Shown here in pieces: positions 40,275 through 50,800 of a DNA stretch of 64,000 nucleotides. Source of the DNA: Planctomycetota bacterium (GTDB lineage Bacteria > Planctomycetota > OFTM77); NCBI GenBank assembly GCA_029260795.1, contig JAJDCO010000133.1, positions 1 to 64,000 of the forward strand. Reading direction: 5' to 3'. Within the stretch, counting starts at the first letter, position 1. Each line of letters opens with the position of its first letter. A program made the translations under genes and the position numbers. The notes beneath the pieces are model-generated. The model searched no databases. It was not told the DNA's origin and worked only from the letters and a program-made list of their open reading frames with translations.

Positions 40275-42131
40275 TTACTGGCATCCCTGGGAGATGCGAA
40301 GCTCCCGGTATGCCTCCACGACGCTCCCGACACCCTGCTCTGAAAGCTTGCCCTTCTGCCCGAGGCGCCTGGCCTGCGAAATGACTTGGCCGATCACCGA
40401 ACAGACGGCAGCATCGTTCGGCTCGATGGGGTCCTCCAAGAGGCTGTGAACGACACGAGCAACCGCTACCAATGAGCGAACGGCGCTGGGCGGTGCATCG
40501 AGGGACTCGATCGTCTCGACCGCGGCCTCGGCGGCCTCAGCCGGACTGAGGACAACGATTGTTCGGACGAGAGTCTCGGCGGTGTTTCCGGCGGCATCGA
40601 TGACGAAGTAGGTCGTGAGGTAGGTGCCCGCCGTCGTGATGTCGAACGGGTTTCCGACCTGGATGCTGGACGTCAGGTCGCCATCGACGAGGTCTTGAGC
40701 GGTCGCACCGGGATCAGTGTAACCACCGTTCTGAACGACCTCGATCTCGCCCTCGCCGATGAGCACCAAGTCGGGAGGTGTGGTATCCACGATCGTGATG
40801 CAGAAGGTGTCCTCGGACTCGTTTCCGACGTAGTCCACCGCAGTGCAGAGCACGGTCCGCTTCCCCAATGGAAACAAGGACCCCGATCGCGGACGCGATG
40901 TCACGACTGGAAACGGGTCGAGGTTGTCGGTCGCAGTCACCTCGTAGTCGACCTCTGCGCCGGCGTCGCTGGTCGCTTCGGCCACGATGTCTTCGGGAAG
41001 CTGGAGAACCGGCGGCAGGTCGTCGCAGTAGTCGACGGGATCGCGTCCTGAATAGACGCCCATCGAGATCACTCCGCTGCACCGCTGAGCGATCGTGCCG
41101 TGGTTCTCGATCTCGCCGCGATTCTCAATCAGGCCGCTATTGTCGATGAAAGCCTCGTTGTCGATCTTGCCGACCGGATCCTCGATGAGGACGACGCCTC
41201 CGGCATCGTTGACCAAGACACCCGTTAGAAACGTGCTCACGAAGCGCAGGCTGATGAGACCTCCGGGCCGGTTGAAGATGACGTCGTTTGCGTCCCCATG
41301 GTTCATCACGAGGTGCTTGTCGACATCGATGGTTCCATAGTTCTCGATGATGCTTTCGCCGCCTCCCCCATTGACGAGCACGCCCACCTGGCTATCGACG
41401 TGAATCAAGCCTTCGTTCAGGAGGAACGAGGTCGAAAAGATGGCAGGAGACCCGTTGCTGAAGCCCTCCACGATCTCCATGACGCCGAAAACAGAGTTCC
41501 GAAAGAAGCCATCTCGCGTGTTGGAAGCAACGTTCTTGCTGACGAACAGACCGAGGTTGATCGCCTCACCTCTGTTCTCGAAGGTCCCACGGTTGCCCAC
41601 CTCGAACTCCGAGAAGTTCTGCAGGACGCCGCTGGTAATGAAGTCGCTGAAGGCCCGGATTCTTACATGCCCGCTATTATCGAAGGTGCCGTCGCTGATC
41701 ATCAAGGCGCGTACGAAGGGCTCGTCCGGAAGAGAGCCACCGTTGATTTGAAAGGTGCCTCCTTCGCGAACATTGACCTGGCCGCCGTTCTCGATCGTGA
41801 GGCGACTTCCATCGAAGGCTCCGGCGACGATCAGGAAACCAGAGTTCCGAATGAGGCCCCGGGCCGCCGTGACGGTCAAGGTGTCCGGGATGGTCACCTG
41901 GATGGGAAAGGGGATCTCGATGATGTCTTCGGTCGCGGTCAAGACCGGAACTCGTCCACCCCAGGTGGCGGGGTCGTCCCAGTTCCCGTTCTGAACCGCA
42001 GTGCCAGAACTCGCCACCACCATCGGTGCCCAGAGGAGGGCCATCGATGCACCGCAGACACTCCAGAAGAGATGATTCCACCTGCTTTTTCCTTGCTGGA
42101 CGCTCGAAGCCAGGTTTCGCCGTATGGTCAT
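40275..42131 (-). CDS. Secreted repeat protein with beta-helix-like, HYR and DUF5011 domains
   Basis: This 618-residue protein has a signal segment (FWSVCGASMALLWAPMVVAS). The first 350 residues are short strand repeats of an N-x-G-x-I-E-N kind (for example GLIENRGEIENHGTI), which suggests a beta-helix or G8-like adhesin. A HYR domain follows (LPEDIVAEATSDAGAEV, CTAVDYVGNESEDTFC). Next is DUF5011 (GGYTDPGATAQDLVDGDLT, YFVIDAAGNTAE). A helical tail ends the protein. It is likely surface-bound or secreted with a structural or binding role. The ATG at 42131 is chosen over one 57 bases upstream because the basic stretch and signal segment follow it. Confidence 0.75.
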   Translation of the reverse strand: MTIRRNLASSVQQGKSRWNHLFWSVCGASMALLWAPMVVASSGTAVQNGNWDDPATWGGRVPVLTATEDIIEIPFPIQVTIPDTLTVTAARGLIRNSGFLIVAGAFDGSRLTIENGGQVNVREGGTFQINGGSLPDEPFVRALMISDGTFDNSGHVRIRAFSDFITSGVLQNFSEFEVGNRGTFENRGEAINLGLFVSKNVASNTRDGFFRNSVFGVMEIVEGFSNGSPAIFSTSFLLNEGLIHVDSQVGVLVNGGGGESIIENYGTIDVDKHLVMNHGDANDVIFNRPGGLISLRFVSTFLTGVLVNDAGGVVLIEDPVGKIDNEAFIDNSGLIENRGEIENHGTIAQRCSGVISMGVYSGRDPVDYCDDLPPVLQLPEDIVAEATSDAGAEVDYEVTATDNLDPFPVVTSRPRSGSLFPLGKRTVLCTAVDYVGNESEDTFCITIVDTTPPDLVLIGEGEIEVVQNGGYTDPGATAQDLVDGDLTSSIQVGNPFDITTAGTYLTTYFVIDAAGNTAETLVRTIVVLSPAEAAEAAVETIESLDAPPSAVRSLVAVARVVHSLLEDPIEPNDAAVCSVIGQVISQARRLGQKGKLSEQGVGSVVEAYRELRISQGCQ

Positions 42132-42692
42132 GATGCGTCCTCGGAGTGTTCTCGCCGCGATGCCGAGCCATGACACCCACAGAAGCACGGGAGTCTGACG
42201 ACCGCCCGGAATAGCAAGCGCTGTCGCGGAACAGATAGTTTGCGGGGGAGGAGTGGGGTCGCCCCAGACTATCCCAATCCAACGGACCTGTCAGCTGCCT
42301 TCACCGGCCGCCTCGTCGCCAGGATGCCGGCGCGAAGCAGCATTGTTCGGTAGGTGGTGACCACGACATGCCATCGGGGCTCGCTTCGGGCCACCACGCG
42401 GTTGCAGTCGAATGGCCAACCGCTCCCCCGTTCATCGAGCTGTTGTGGGTCGACCGCAACTCGGGGTTTCCGTTTCGAGAGACCCCTTCGAGCCGAGCAG
42501 TGGGCGACTCAGGCGGCCTTGCCTCTCAAGGACCTCAGCCAGACTCGGATTTTCCAACCTCTTTCCTTACGGAGTCTCCTCCTCCTCGCGAATGGGTGAG
42601 CGGAGCCGGTGACTGTCACCGGAAGCCCCGCCCCGCGAAGAACGCACCGCAGACCGGGTCTCAGGCCTGGGATGCACGTAGGAGAACGAGAC
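42132..42692. promoter_or_regulatory. Divergent intergenic region
   Basis: This is about 560 bases between two divergent genes for surface proteins. Several open frames cross it on both strands, but none has a ribosome site plus a recognisable product. No RNA gene or strong repeat is seen. Confidence 0.35.
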
Positions 42693-44819
42693 ATGACGCT
42701 CGCACGCACCCTGATCGGAACGCTCTTGCTCGGAATGATGTTGCCTGCCTGTGGCGGCGGCGGAGGCGGTGGCGGCGGCGGAATCGCGCCGAGCGGTGAT
42801 CCTGGGCAGGCGGGCAACAACGCTCCCGAGGCGCTCGCCGATCGCGGCACGCTGCCCGAAGACGGCACACTCGCGCTCGATGTCCTCGCCAATGATCAGG
42901 ACTCCGACGGCGACGTCCTCCGCATCGAGTCGATCGGTAAGGCCGAGCACGGCGAGGTGACCCAGGACGGTGATCGCCTCGTGTACCGGCCCGACGCCGA
43001 CTATCACGGGGACGATCGATTCGAGTACACGGTGACCGACGATCGTCCGGGCGGGGAAGCGACCGCCGAGGTCCGCCTCACGATCGAGCCCGTGAACGAC
43101 GCGCCGACCGCGAACACCGATCGGGCCACGCTTCGCGAAGACTCCCCTGCCACGACGATCGACGTGCTCGCCAACGACACCGATCGCGATGGCGACGCAC
43201 TCGAGATCACGGTCGTCGGCGATGGGGAGCTGGGCACGGTCGAGGAGATCGATGGGAAGCTCGTTTACCTTCCGACTCGGGACGCCAACGGAGTCGACGA
43301 GGTTCGCTACGAGATTCGCGATCCTTCTGGCGAGCGCTCGCGCTCGTCCGTGCTGGTGACGATCGATGCCGTCAACGACGCACCGGTCGCTCAGGCCGAT
43401 CAGATCTCGTTGCAGGAGGATCACGAGCAGAGCTTGATCAGCGCTCTCGACAACGACATCGACATCGAGGACGACGCGATCTCATTCCTCAGCGTCTCAC
43501 GACCGCAGAATGGTCGTATCGAGTGGCGGTCGACGGGGAAGGGCGACGTGCCCACCTACATCCCGGACGGCAACTTCATCGGGACCGAGAGCTTGGTCTA
43601 CAAGATCCGCGATTCGAAGGGAGCCGAGAGCGCCGAGGCAGCCATCTCGCTTCGCGTCGACGCGGTCACCGTCGCCTTTGACGGGCAGGCCGAAGGCGGC
43701 CTCTATCCGAGCGGCGGCATCGCGGTCGCCGACGTCGACGCCGACGGCAGCGCGGACATCGCGACCGTTTCGTGGGAGTTCAGCGGCACGCAGCTCATCC
43801 CTTCGCACTTGTCGGTGTACCCGCGCCGGGGCCGCACTTTCTCACGTGAGACCTTCGAACTGGATCAAGCCCTGCAGCGGCTCCACTTCGCTCCGCTCGA
43901 CGACGGGGCGCCCGAGCTGCTGCTCTCGACCGTCGATCCCTCGGCGACCAGCCTCCCGGTCGGCTACCGCAACACGAGCGATTCACGCAGCATCGGCTTC
44001 GACTTTCGGGGCGAGACGACCTTCGGCAGCCGTGGAGCGACCCATGGGCAGATGGTCACCGCGGACTTCGACGGCGACCGGCGGCTGGACGTGGCGGTCA
44101 CTGCCAAGGATGCCATCCTCGTGTTCATCAATCGCAGCTCCCGGGACGGTTCCTACCTCTTCGACCGCACGCAGCGCTTCCCGGTCGACGGCATTGTCAC
44201 GGACCTCATCGCGGCCGACTTCGATCAGGACGGCAAGCTCGATCTCGCCACGGGACGAACCTCCGAGGCGGCGAGCCACGGGATCGACGTGCTGTTCAAT
44301 GTCTCCGCCAAGGGCCAGATCGACTTCGCGAATCCGGTGAGCTTGGCCACCGAGTTCGAGGCCATGCACTTGGCCACCGGTGACTTCGACGGCGACAGCT
44401 ATCCTGACATCGCGTTCGCCGGACTGTACACGGCTCGGGTCGCGGTGATGCTCAATGTGACTCCGAGCTCGGAGTTCCCGACCTTCGGGCTGCTCGAGGA
44501 CGTCTTCAGCGGCTCCGGCTACCCAATCTGGGATCTCGAAGCGGGTGACCTCGACGACGACGGCTACGACGATCTGGCCTTCGCCCATCTGCCGCAGCCT
44601 GGCTTCTGTGGCGAGACGCGTCTGCTCGTCAGCAACTCGCGTTCGGACGCCCGCCTGAGCTTCAAGCCGGTGATCGAGCTCCAGGGGGATGGCCTGTCTG
44701 TCTGCCAGCCGACCGACCTGGCGCTCGCCGATGTCGACGGCGACGGTCGCATCGACATCGCGATTGCCGACCTGACGCAGCACGGATTCAGCCTGGCCTG
44801 GAACGAGACCGTGCGCTGA
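42693..44819 (+). CDS. Lipoprotein with cadherin-like/Big_9 tandem domains and FG-GAP repeats
   Basis: This 708-residue protein has a lipoprotein signal ending MMLPACGGGGGGGGGG; the cysteine is followed by a poly-Gly linker. Residues about 45-320 hold three tandem Ig/cadherin-like domains with LDVLANDQDSDGDVL, VNDAPTANTD and VNDAPVAQAD landmarks. The C-terminal half has six FG-GAP/VCBS calcium-loop repeats (for example ADVDADGSADIATV, ADFDGDRRLDVAV, GDFDGDSYPDIAF, ADVDGDGRIDIAI), likely a seven-bladed integrin-like propeller. It is an outer-surface protein, probably adhesive. Its function is not known. GGAG lies upstream of the ATG at 42693. A strong terminator follows. Confidence 0.85.
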   Translation: MTLARTLIGTLLLGMMLPACGGGGGGGGGGIAPSGDPGQAGNNAPEALADRGTLPEDGTLALDVLANDQDSDGDVLRIESIGKAEHGEVTQDGDRLVYRPDADYHGDDRFEYTVTDDRPGGEATAEVRLTIEPVNDAPTANTDRATLREDSPATTIDVLANDTDRDGDALEITVVGDGELGTVEEIDGKLVYLPTRDANGVDEVRYEIRDPSGERSRSSVLVTIDAVNDAPVAQADQISLQEDHEQSLISALDNDIDIEDDAISFLSVSRPQNGRIEWRSTGKGDVPTYIPDGNFIGTESLVYKIRDSKGAESAEAAISLRVDAVTVAFDGQAEGGLYPSGGIAVADVDADGSADIATVSWEFSGTQLIPSHLSVYPRRGRTFSRETFELDQALQRLHFAPLDDGAPELLLSTVDPSATSLPVGYRNTSDSRSIGFDFRGETTFGSRGATHGQMVTADFDGDRRLDVAVTAKDAILVFINRSSRDGSYLFDRTQRFPVDGIVTDLIAADFDQDGKLDLATGRTSEAASHGIDVLFNVSAKGQIDFANPVSLATEFEAMHLATGDFDGDSYPDIAFAGLYTARVAVMLNVTPSSEFPTFGLLEDVFSGSGYPIWDLEAGDLDDDGYDDLAFAHLPQPGFCGETRLLVSNSRSDARLSFKPVIELQGDGLSVCQPTDLALADVDGDGRIDIAIADLTQHGFSLAWNETVR

Positions 44820-44845
44820 GTCGATGTTGAACTCGTTCCATGTGG

Positions 44846-44875
44846 CGAAGGCCGGGCAGGTAAGCCCGGCCTTCG
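44846..44875. terminator. Bidirectional stem-loop terminator
   Basis: CGAAGGCCGGGC pairs perfectly over 12 bp with GCCCGGCCTTCG around a six-base loop. It is followed on the plus strand by TTCTATT and lies between two convergent genes. Confidence 0.82.
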
Positions 44876-44887
44876 TTCTATTAGGCC

Positions 44888-47800
44888 TCATCGCGCCGGC
44901 GGCGCCGCTTCGCGTACCGTCGCGCCGTGGGTCTCGCTCAGGATCAGAATCGCGAAACGCTTCACGGAGTCGAGGTCGTCCGTGCTCAGAGATGCGTAAT
45001 CGAAGCGACCGCGCCGGTCTGTGTAGCCGTCCTTGTAGAACTTGACCTTCCCATTGCCGAGGCGGGCGTAGACCTTGACGTAGACCGTGTCGAGCGCACG
45101 GCTTGACTCCTCGTCGAGCACCCGAAGCTGTCCGTAGCCTTCGCTGAGCTCGATCTGCAGGGAGTTCGAGAAGTACGCGCGGGAGCGCGTCTGCCCACCG
45201 CCAGAGATCTCCACCAGCACATTGCTGTTGTGTAGACTCGCCGGCAACGTGACATCGCGATGCGTCACGTCCCCACGAAGATCGAGGCGGCCGGACTGGT
45301 TCGGGCGAATGTGCGAGAACTGCCCCGAAAACTCCTGGACGAACGGGTTTCGACTGAAGAGCAGCTCGATGTCCATCAGGTAGTAGGCGACGTCGAGCGC
45401 CTCGAGGTTGCGATGGTCGATCGAGATCGTCTTCGCCTCGACGGAGAAGTCGAACGTTGGCGCCTGGTCGGCGAGCCCCGTCTGGGTCTCGTCGCGATCG
45501 TCGCGGTCGGTCACGAGCGTCGCCGCGCCGTCGATCTCCGCGAGCTGGGCTTCGAGGCGGGTGAACGCCTGACGCCATGGGTCGACGGGGTAGTCGCGGT
45601 AGCGGGTGACGATGCCCCGGGCGGCCTCGAGCTCGGGCGTGTAGAAGTCGAGGTAGGCGACGAAGTAGTCGTACTGCAGGCGAGTCTCCAGGCGATCGGG
45701 ATCGACGCGCTCGAAGTGGGCGAGCGCCAACTCGATGCGGTCCTGGAGCAGGAGATAGTAGACGACGGCCATGCGGTCGGCGTCGTCGAGCTCGGTGCGG
45801 CAGCTCAGAATGCGGAGCAGCCGGTGGTACTGCGCGTGGAAGCGGTCGTTCACGATCTCGCGGCGACGTCCGAGCTGATGAGCCCGGGCGTTGATGAGCG
45901 GCCGATAGTCGAGATGCTGGTACGCCTTCCGCTCGACCGGGTCGATCTGCACGAGTGGTGATTCGAGTGCACTGCCACACTGGGCGATGAAGCCATCGGA
46001 GAACATCAAGAGCTCCCGGATCGCGGGGGCGCGGTCGTGCAGGAGCGCGTACGACCAGAGCGTGGAATCGTAGACGTGACGCCGCGTCAGCAGCGCGACG
46101 GTTTCGTCGAAGAACTCGGCGTCGCGCATGCGGAAGGCGATCTTCGAGAGCTCGAGGCGGTACAGGTTGGCTCGTTCGAGATAGGCGACGACTTCTTCAG
46201 AGGTCCCGTTCTGGGAGAGATACCGCCACGACTCGCGATCGATGTTCTGCAACTTCTCGACGACGGCGAAGGTGAACGGCTCGGCGGCGGCGAGCAGCCG
46301 ACTCTCATTGGAGACCTGGACGGGGTAGTGGGAGTAGCGACCGCTACGCGGGAAGTAGAAGAACGTTTCGATCGCTTGCGTGCGGTAGGGCTCGAGCGCG
46401 ACGTCGACGCTGCGCGTCTCGTGACCTCCCAACACGGGCAGTGAGCCCTGCGGGATCTGGAGCAGCACCTGCAGAGTCCGCGTTGACGAGGTCAGGTTCG
46501 TGACGACGACCTGCATCCCGTAGACGGCGCCGGACAAGAACTCGTCGGTGACATAGTTGTCGACCTTCTCGTTTCCGACCTGCCGGTAACGCTCACCGTG
46601 GCGATAGAAGCTCTGGCTGACCAGGATCGACGAATCGCCCGCGTCGCTGCTGACCGGCTCGATCTCCTGGTGGAAGAGCACCATCGGCGTCGCCGCCGTA
46701 AGCTGGAGCGTGCGCGCGTCGATCTCGCTTACGTGCTCGCCGGCCGCGAACGGCAGGTCGAGGACCGATAGGGCGAGCATCATCTCGGAGAAGTTGCCAC
46801 TGGCCTCGATGAAGTGCCCCGAGAAGAACGGTGTCTCGCCGTCGTGGCGAGCATAGTCTCGCCAGAAGGCGTTGGCGCGGATCCGGTCGGGCGTCGTCTC
46901 GGCGAGCGGGAGGTGGTAGTAGTTGTTCTCGGCCCACTCCCGGGTCTTCTCAGCCGGGAGGTACAGGCGCTGCGTCTGCTGACGCGCCTCGACGTCCCGG
47001 GCGAAGAAGGCGAGATCGTCGGCATCGAGCTCCTCTTCCTCCACGACTTCGAGAGCCTCGATCGTGGCCGCCTCGTTCGCCGCTCCCTTTTCGGGCTTGA
47101 GCTGGCCGCCCGCAGCTCGGCCGGGAGCGGTCGGCCCGGAAGGCTGCTGGCCCCTGGCCATCTTCTTGTCGGCCTCGAGCAGCTTGCGGCCATCTTCGAG
47201 GTTTGCCTTGCGCGTGGCATCCGCGATTCCGAAGTCGTCCTGACCTTCCAAGGCGTCCCGCAGCAGCGCCGTCTGGAACAGGGAGTCACGACGACCAAGG
47301 TCGGGCGGGATGAGATCGGTCCGATCCGAGATCTCACGAGCGGTCTCCTCGGCGCGTCCAGGCATTCTCTGAGACAGTAGAATGCGCTCGAAGGCGTTGA
47401 GCTGGGCGTACTGCCACGGAAGCACGTAGCGCGAAAGATCGTTACCGACGAGCCAGTCGTCGAGGAACGTCTTGTCCTTCTTGTTCGCGAGATAGGGGCG
47501 CACGACACGCGTGAAGAACTCGGGGTCCTTCTCGAAGAGGAAGAAGTGCAGCTCGTGACAGGCGTGCTCAGAGTACTGGGCGCGTTTCTGCTCCTCGTCG
47601 AGGTTGGGCCAGTCGAGCACGAACGCAAAGCGCGTCAACGTCGGGTCCTCGGTCCAGGCCTGATAGAAGCCGAAGATGCTCGCCAGCGTATCGTAGGCTT
47701 CGATGCTGGACGTCGAGAGGTCGCGGAGTACGAGCTGCTCGTCCTCCTTCAAGATCGTGATCTTCTTCTGCTGGCTGAAGTGCTCGGTCGGGTCGAGGCT

Positions 47801-50800
47801 CGTGGCGAGGCGCCGATCGCGCCGCGTCGTCTCGGGATCGGGCAGCGTCACCCGGCGGTATGCCGTCACGAGCGGCTTGACCGCGATGATGTGCACGATG
47901 CCGTGAGCGCCCAGCTCCGAGCGAGGGATGCGCAGCACTCCCTGCTCGTCCGGGCGAAGATTCAACAGAACGGCCGCGCCCTCTCCCAGAAAGTCAAGGT
48001 TCGCGGACAAGCTGGGGGGAGTGGCATCGCTCGGGCCGCGGAACTGGCGTCCACGTCGCGCCTGCCCGGTGCGTTCGCCAGCGCGTCGACCGAAGCGGCC
48101 GCCGGCACCGGCCAGCTGCTCGCCGGTGTCGGTTGTCTGCACCGGCCACGGGTTCAAGAGCAGGCTGGGGCGTTCGAGCATGTTGCCCGGGTACTTCTTC
48201 GCGTAGCGCCGATCGATGATGTAGCGGTACTCGTCCCCGATCTGGCGGCCCTCGAGGTAGGTGGATTCCGGGCGTCGCCGGTCAACCGTCTCCGGCTCGA
48301 TGTCCCCTTGCCGGAGCCCCGTGTCGGGACGGTAGGAGGGATGGAAGCGATCGGCGAAGACATGGACGCGTGTGAAGCGGTCGCTGTGGCGAAGGCGAAT
48401 CTCGAGCGCGTCGGCCGTCGTCTCGGCAGAGACGATCTGCAAGGGCGCACGGCTGCGCAGCTCGAGCTGGCGATGCTCGCCGATCACGTGACCGCGCTGC
48501 TCCGTGCCGGCCGCCACGAGAATCCGGAGGCTCCTGCCTTGATCCTTGAGCAGGAGGTCGTAGTCGCCGGCGGGCAGGCCTTGCAATGAAAGCACGCCGT
48601 CGGAAATCGTGATCGCCTCGAGGCGATCGCGGACATAGGTACCGCCTCGCACCTCGAGCAAGGACAAGGAACGCGGGTTCGGCGTCGTGTCGGATCCGAG
48701 ATAGGGAATCTCGATGGCTTCGCCGGCGCGTGCATGGAAGTGATAGGGGTAGGTGTGCTCGTCCTCGAGCAGCGCCCACGTGCGCGCGGGCGCCCCACCG
48801 GGAATGCCGGCCGTCACGGTCGCGATATCGGTCAGGGCACCAAGCCCGATCCGCCCGGCCTCATCGCTCTGCAGAGTCAACCGAACCAGCTCCGTGAAGT
48901 CGTGGTGCTTCAAGGTCAGCTGCACGGGACGATGCGGTCGCGGCTCTCCGTTCTTACCGAGCACCTCGATGTGGTAGCCGGCGTCGCTCGCCGCCAAGAA
49001 CAGGTCCTCGACGTGCTCGGACCGGTCGATGCCGTTCAACGAGAACGTCCGACCGCCTTGGAGATCACGATGCTCGTCTCGGCTGATCACTCGCACCCGA
49101 GCGTGCAGGTTGAAGGTGAGCTCTGCGAGGCGTGGCGGCACCGGTAGCTCGTAGACCGACTCGCGATCCTCGCGAAGCTCGAAGTCGTGGACCTCCTTGG
49201 TGGCTCGGACGCCATCGAGCGTCGTGGAGGTGATCGACAAGCGCACGTCCTCGAGCAGCGAGAGGCTGACGGGGATTCCGGCCAGCGTCAGTGCGGGGCG
49301 AATCACGACCCGCGCGCGCTCGCCTTCGATCAGGGACTCGCGATCGACGTGGATGCGGGCCTGCAGGGTGTAGTCTTCCGCTTCGTGCGTGAAGGTGTCG
49401 AGCACCGAGAGCTCTCCGGCCGAGATCACCACCGGCTGAGCTGCGGACTCTTGCGTCGTGAACGGGACGAGCACGCGTCCGTTCGCGTCGGCCGCGTACT
49501 CGCGACCCGCGATCCAGAGGCGCACGTCGGACACCGGCCGGTGCTGCTCGTCGAAGACCCAAAACGACTGACCCGCTGGTCCGACCTCGATGACGGTGTC
49601 GAGGTCGCCCTTGCGAATGAGCGCACGGCTGCTTTGACCGTTGCCAATGAAGTCGACGACGTAGACGCCCGGTGCATCGAGCGAGGTCAGCTCGAAGTGG
49701 CCCAGGAAGCTCCGCAGCGGAAGGTCCTCGTAGGTGAACGTCCGCTCTTCGTTCGGTACGAGTCCGTCGAGGTTGATGTCGGTGTCGACGGGTCGCTGCT
49801 GCGTTCGGTAGAAGTTCTGCGTGTTGATCTCGAAGACCTTCACGATCAGCGTCGTGACGTTCTTGATGCGGAGGTCGAGGCTCACCGGCTCGTCCGCGCC
49901 GAAGCGCTCGGGGTTGGTCGGCTCGAAGCGCAGATCCACTCGCTCCTTGAGCGCCTGGAAGCGCACGGGCGGCAAGAGCGCGGCCCAGCGCTCGGGGTCC
50001 CCTTCGCCGGCGAGGATCTTCGTCTCCGCGTAGAGATGCTGCAGCCAGGTGTCGTCGACGAATGGCTCGAACGGACGCGTCGTCTCACCGGCGCGGATGA
50101 AGTGCTCGAGTAGATCGCGCACCAACGCCTCGTCTCGCCCGACGCTGGCCAGCTGGGTCGTCGCGAGATAGTCCGACGCCAGATTGGCAACGTGCCGCTG
50201 CTGCGTCGCGCGGTAGAGGAACTCGGCGTCGATGTACCCAACAGGTCGCGGAAGGGCGAGGTAGCTGAGGAATCGATCGCGATCGACGCGCCCTTCTGCT
50301 TGGTCGAGTGCGAGCAGGTGGTAGAGGACGTGGACCTTGAGGGAGTTGAAGGCCGGGCTGAGGCGTTGGACGAGGTCCCACATGCGCTCAAGGGTGGCGC
50401 GCCGCGCGGCGCGGTCCTGTGTCCAATCGGTGTCGTTGCTGGGCTGGAGCTTCGTCAGAGTGACGTTGACGAAGCGCGCCTCCTCGATGAGGCCCGGGAG
50501 TAGCGTCAGGCACTCGTCGAGCTGTGAGAGCAGGAGCTGCCCGTGAATCGGCAGCGAGCCGAAGCCGCGACTCGTCTTCTCCTTGAGATCTTCGACCACG
50601 AGGCGAGCGAGTCCGACGTGGTCGGGACGGGCGAGCCGTTCGAGGAGGTTTCGGCGTTGGACCGCCGTCAGGCGCGCCGAGACCAACCCGTCGAGCGCTC
50701 GGGGCTCGAAGCCTTGGAGATTCTCGTGACGGGACAGGGCCCGGCGGCGCAGCTCCTGGCGGTCGATGACGCGGGGATCGAGCCGCGTCGGCAAGCTGCT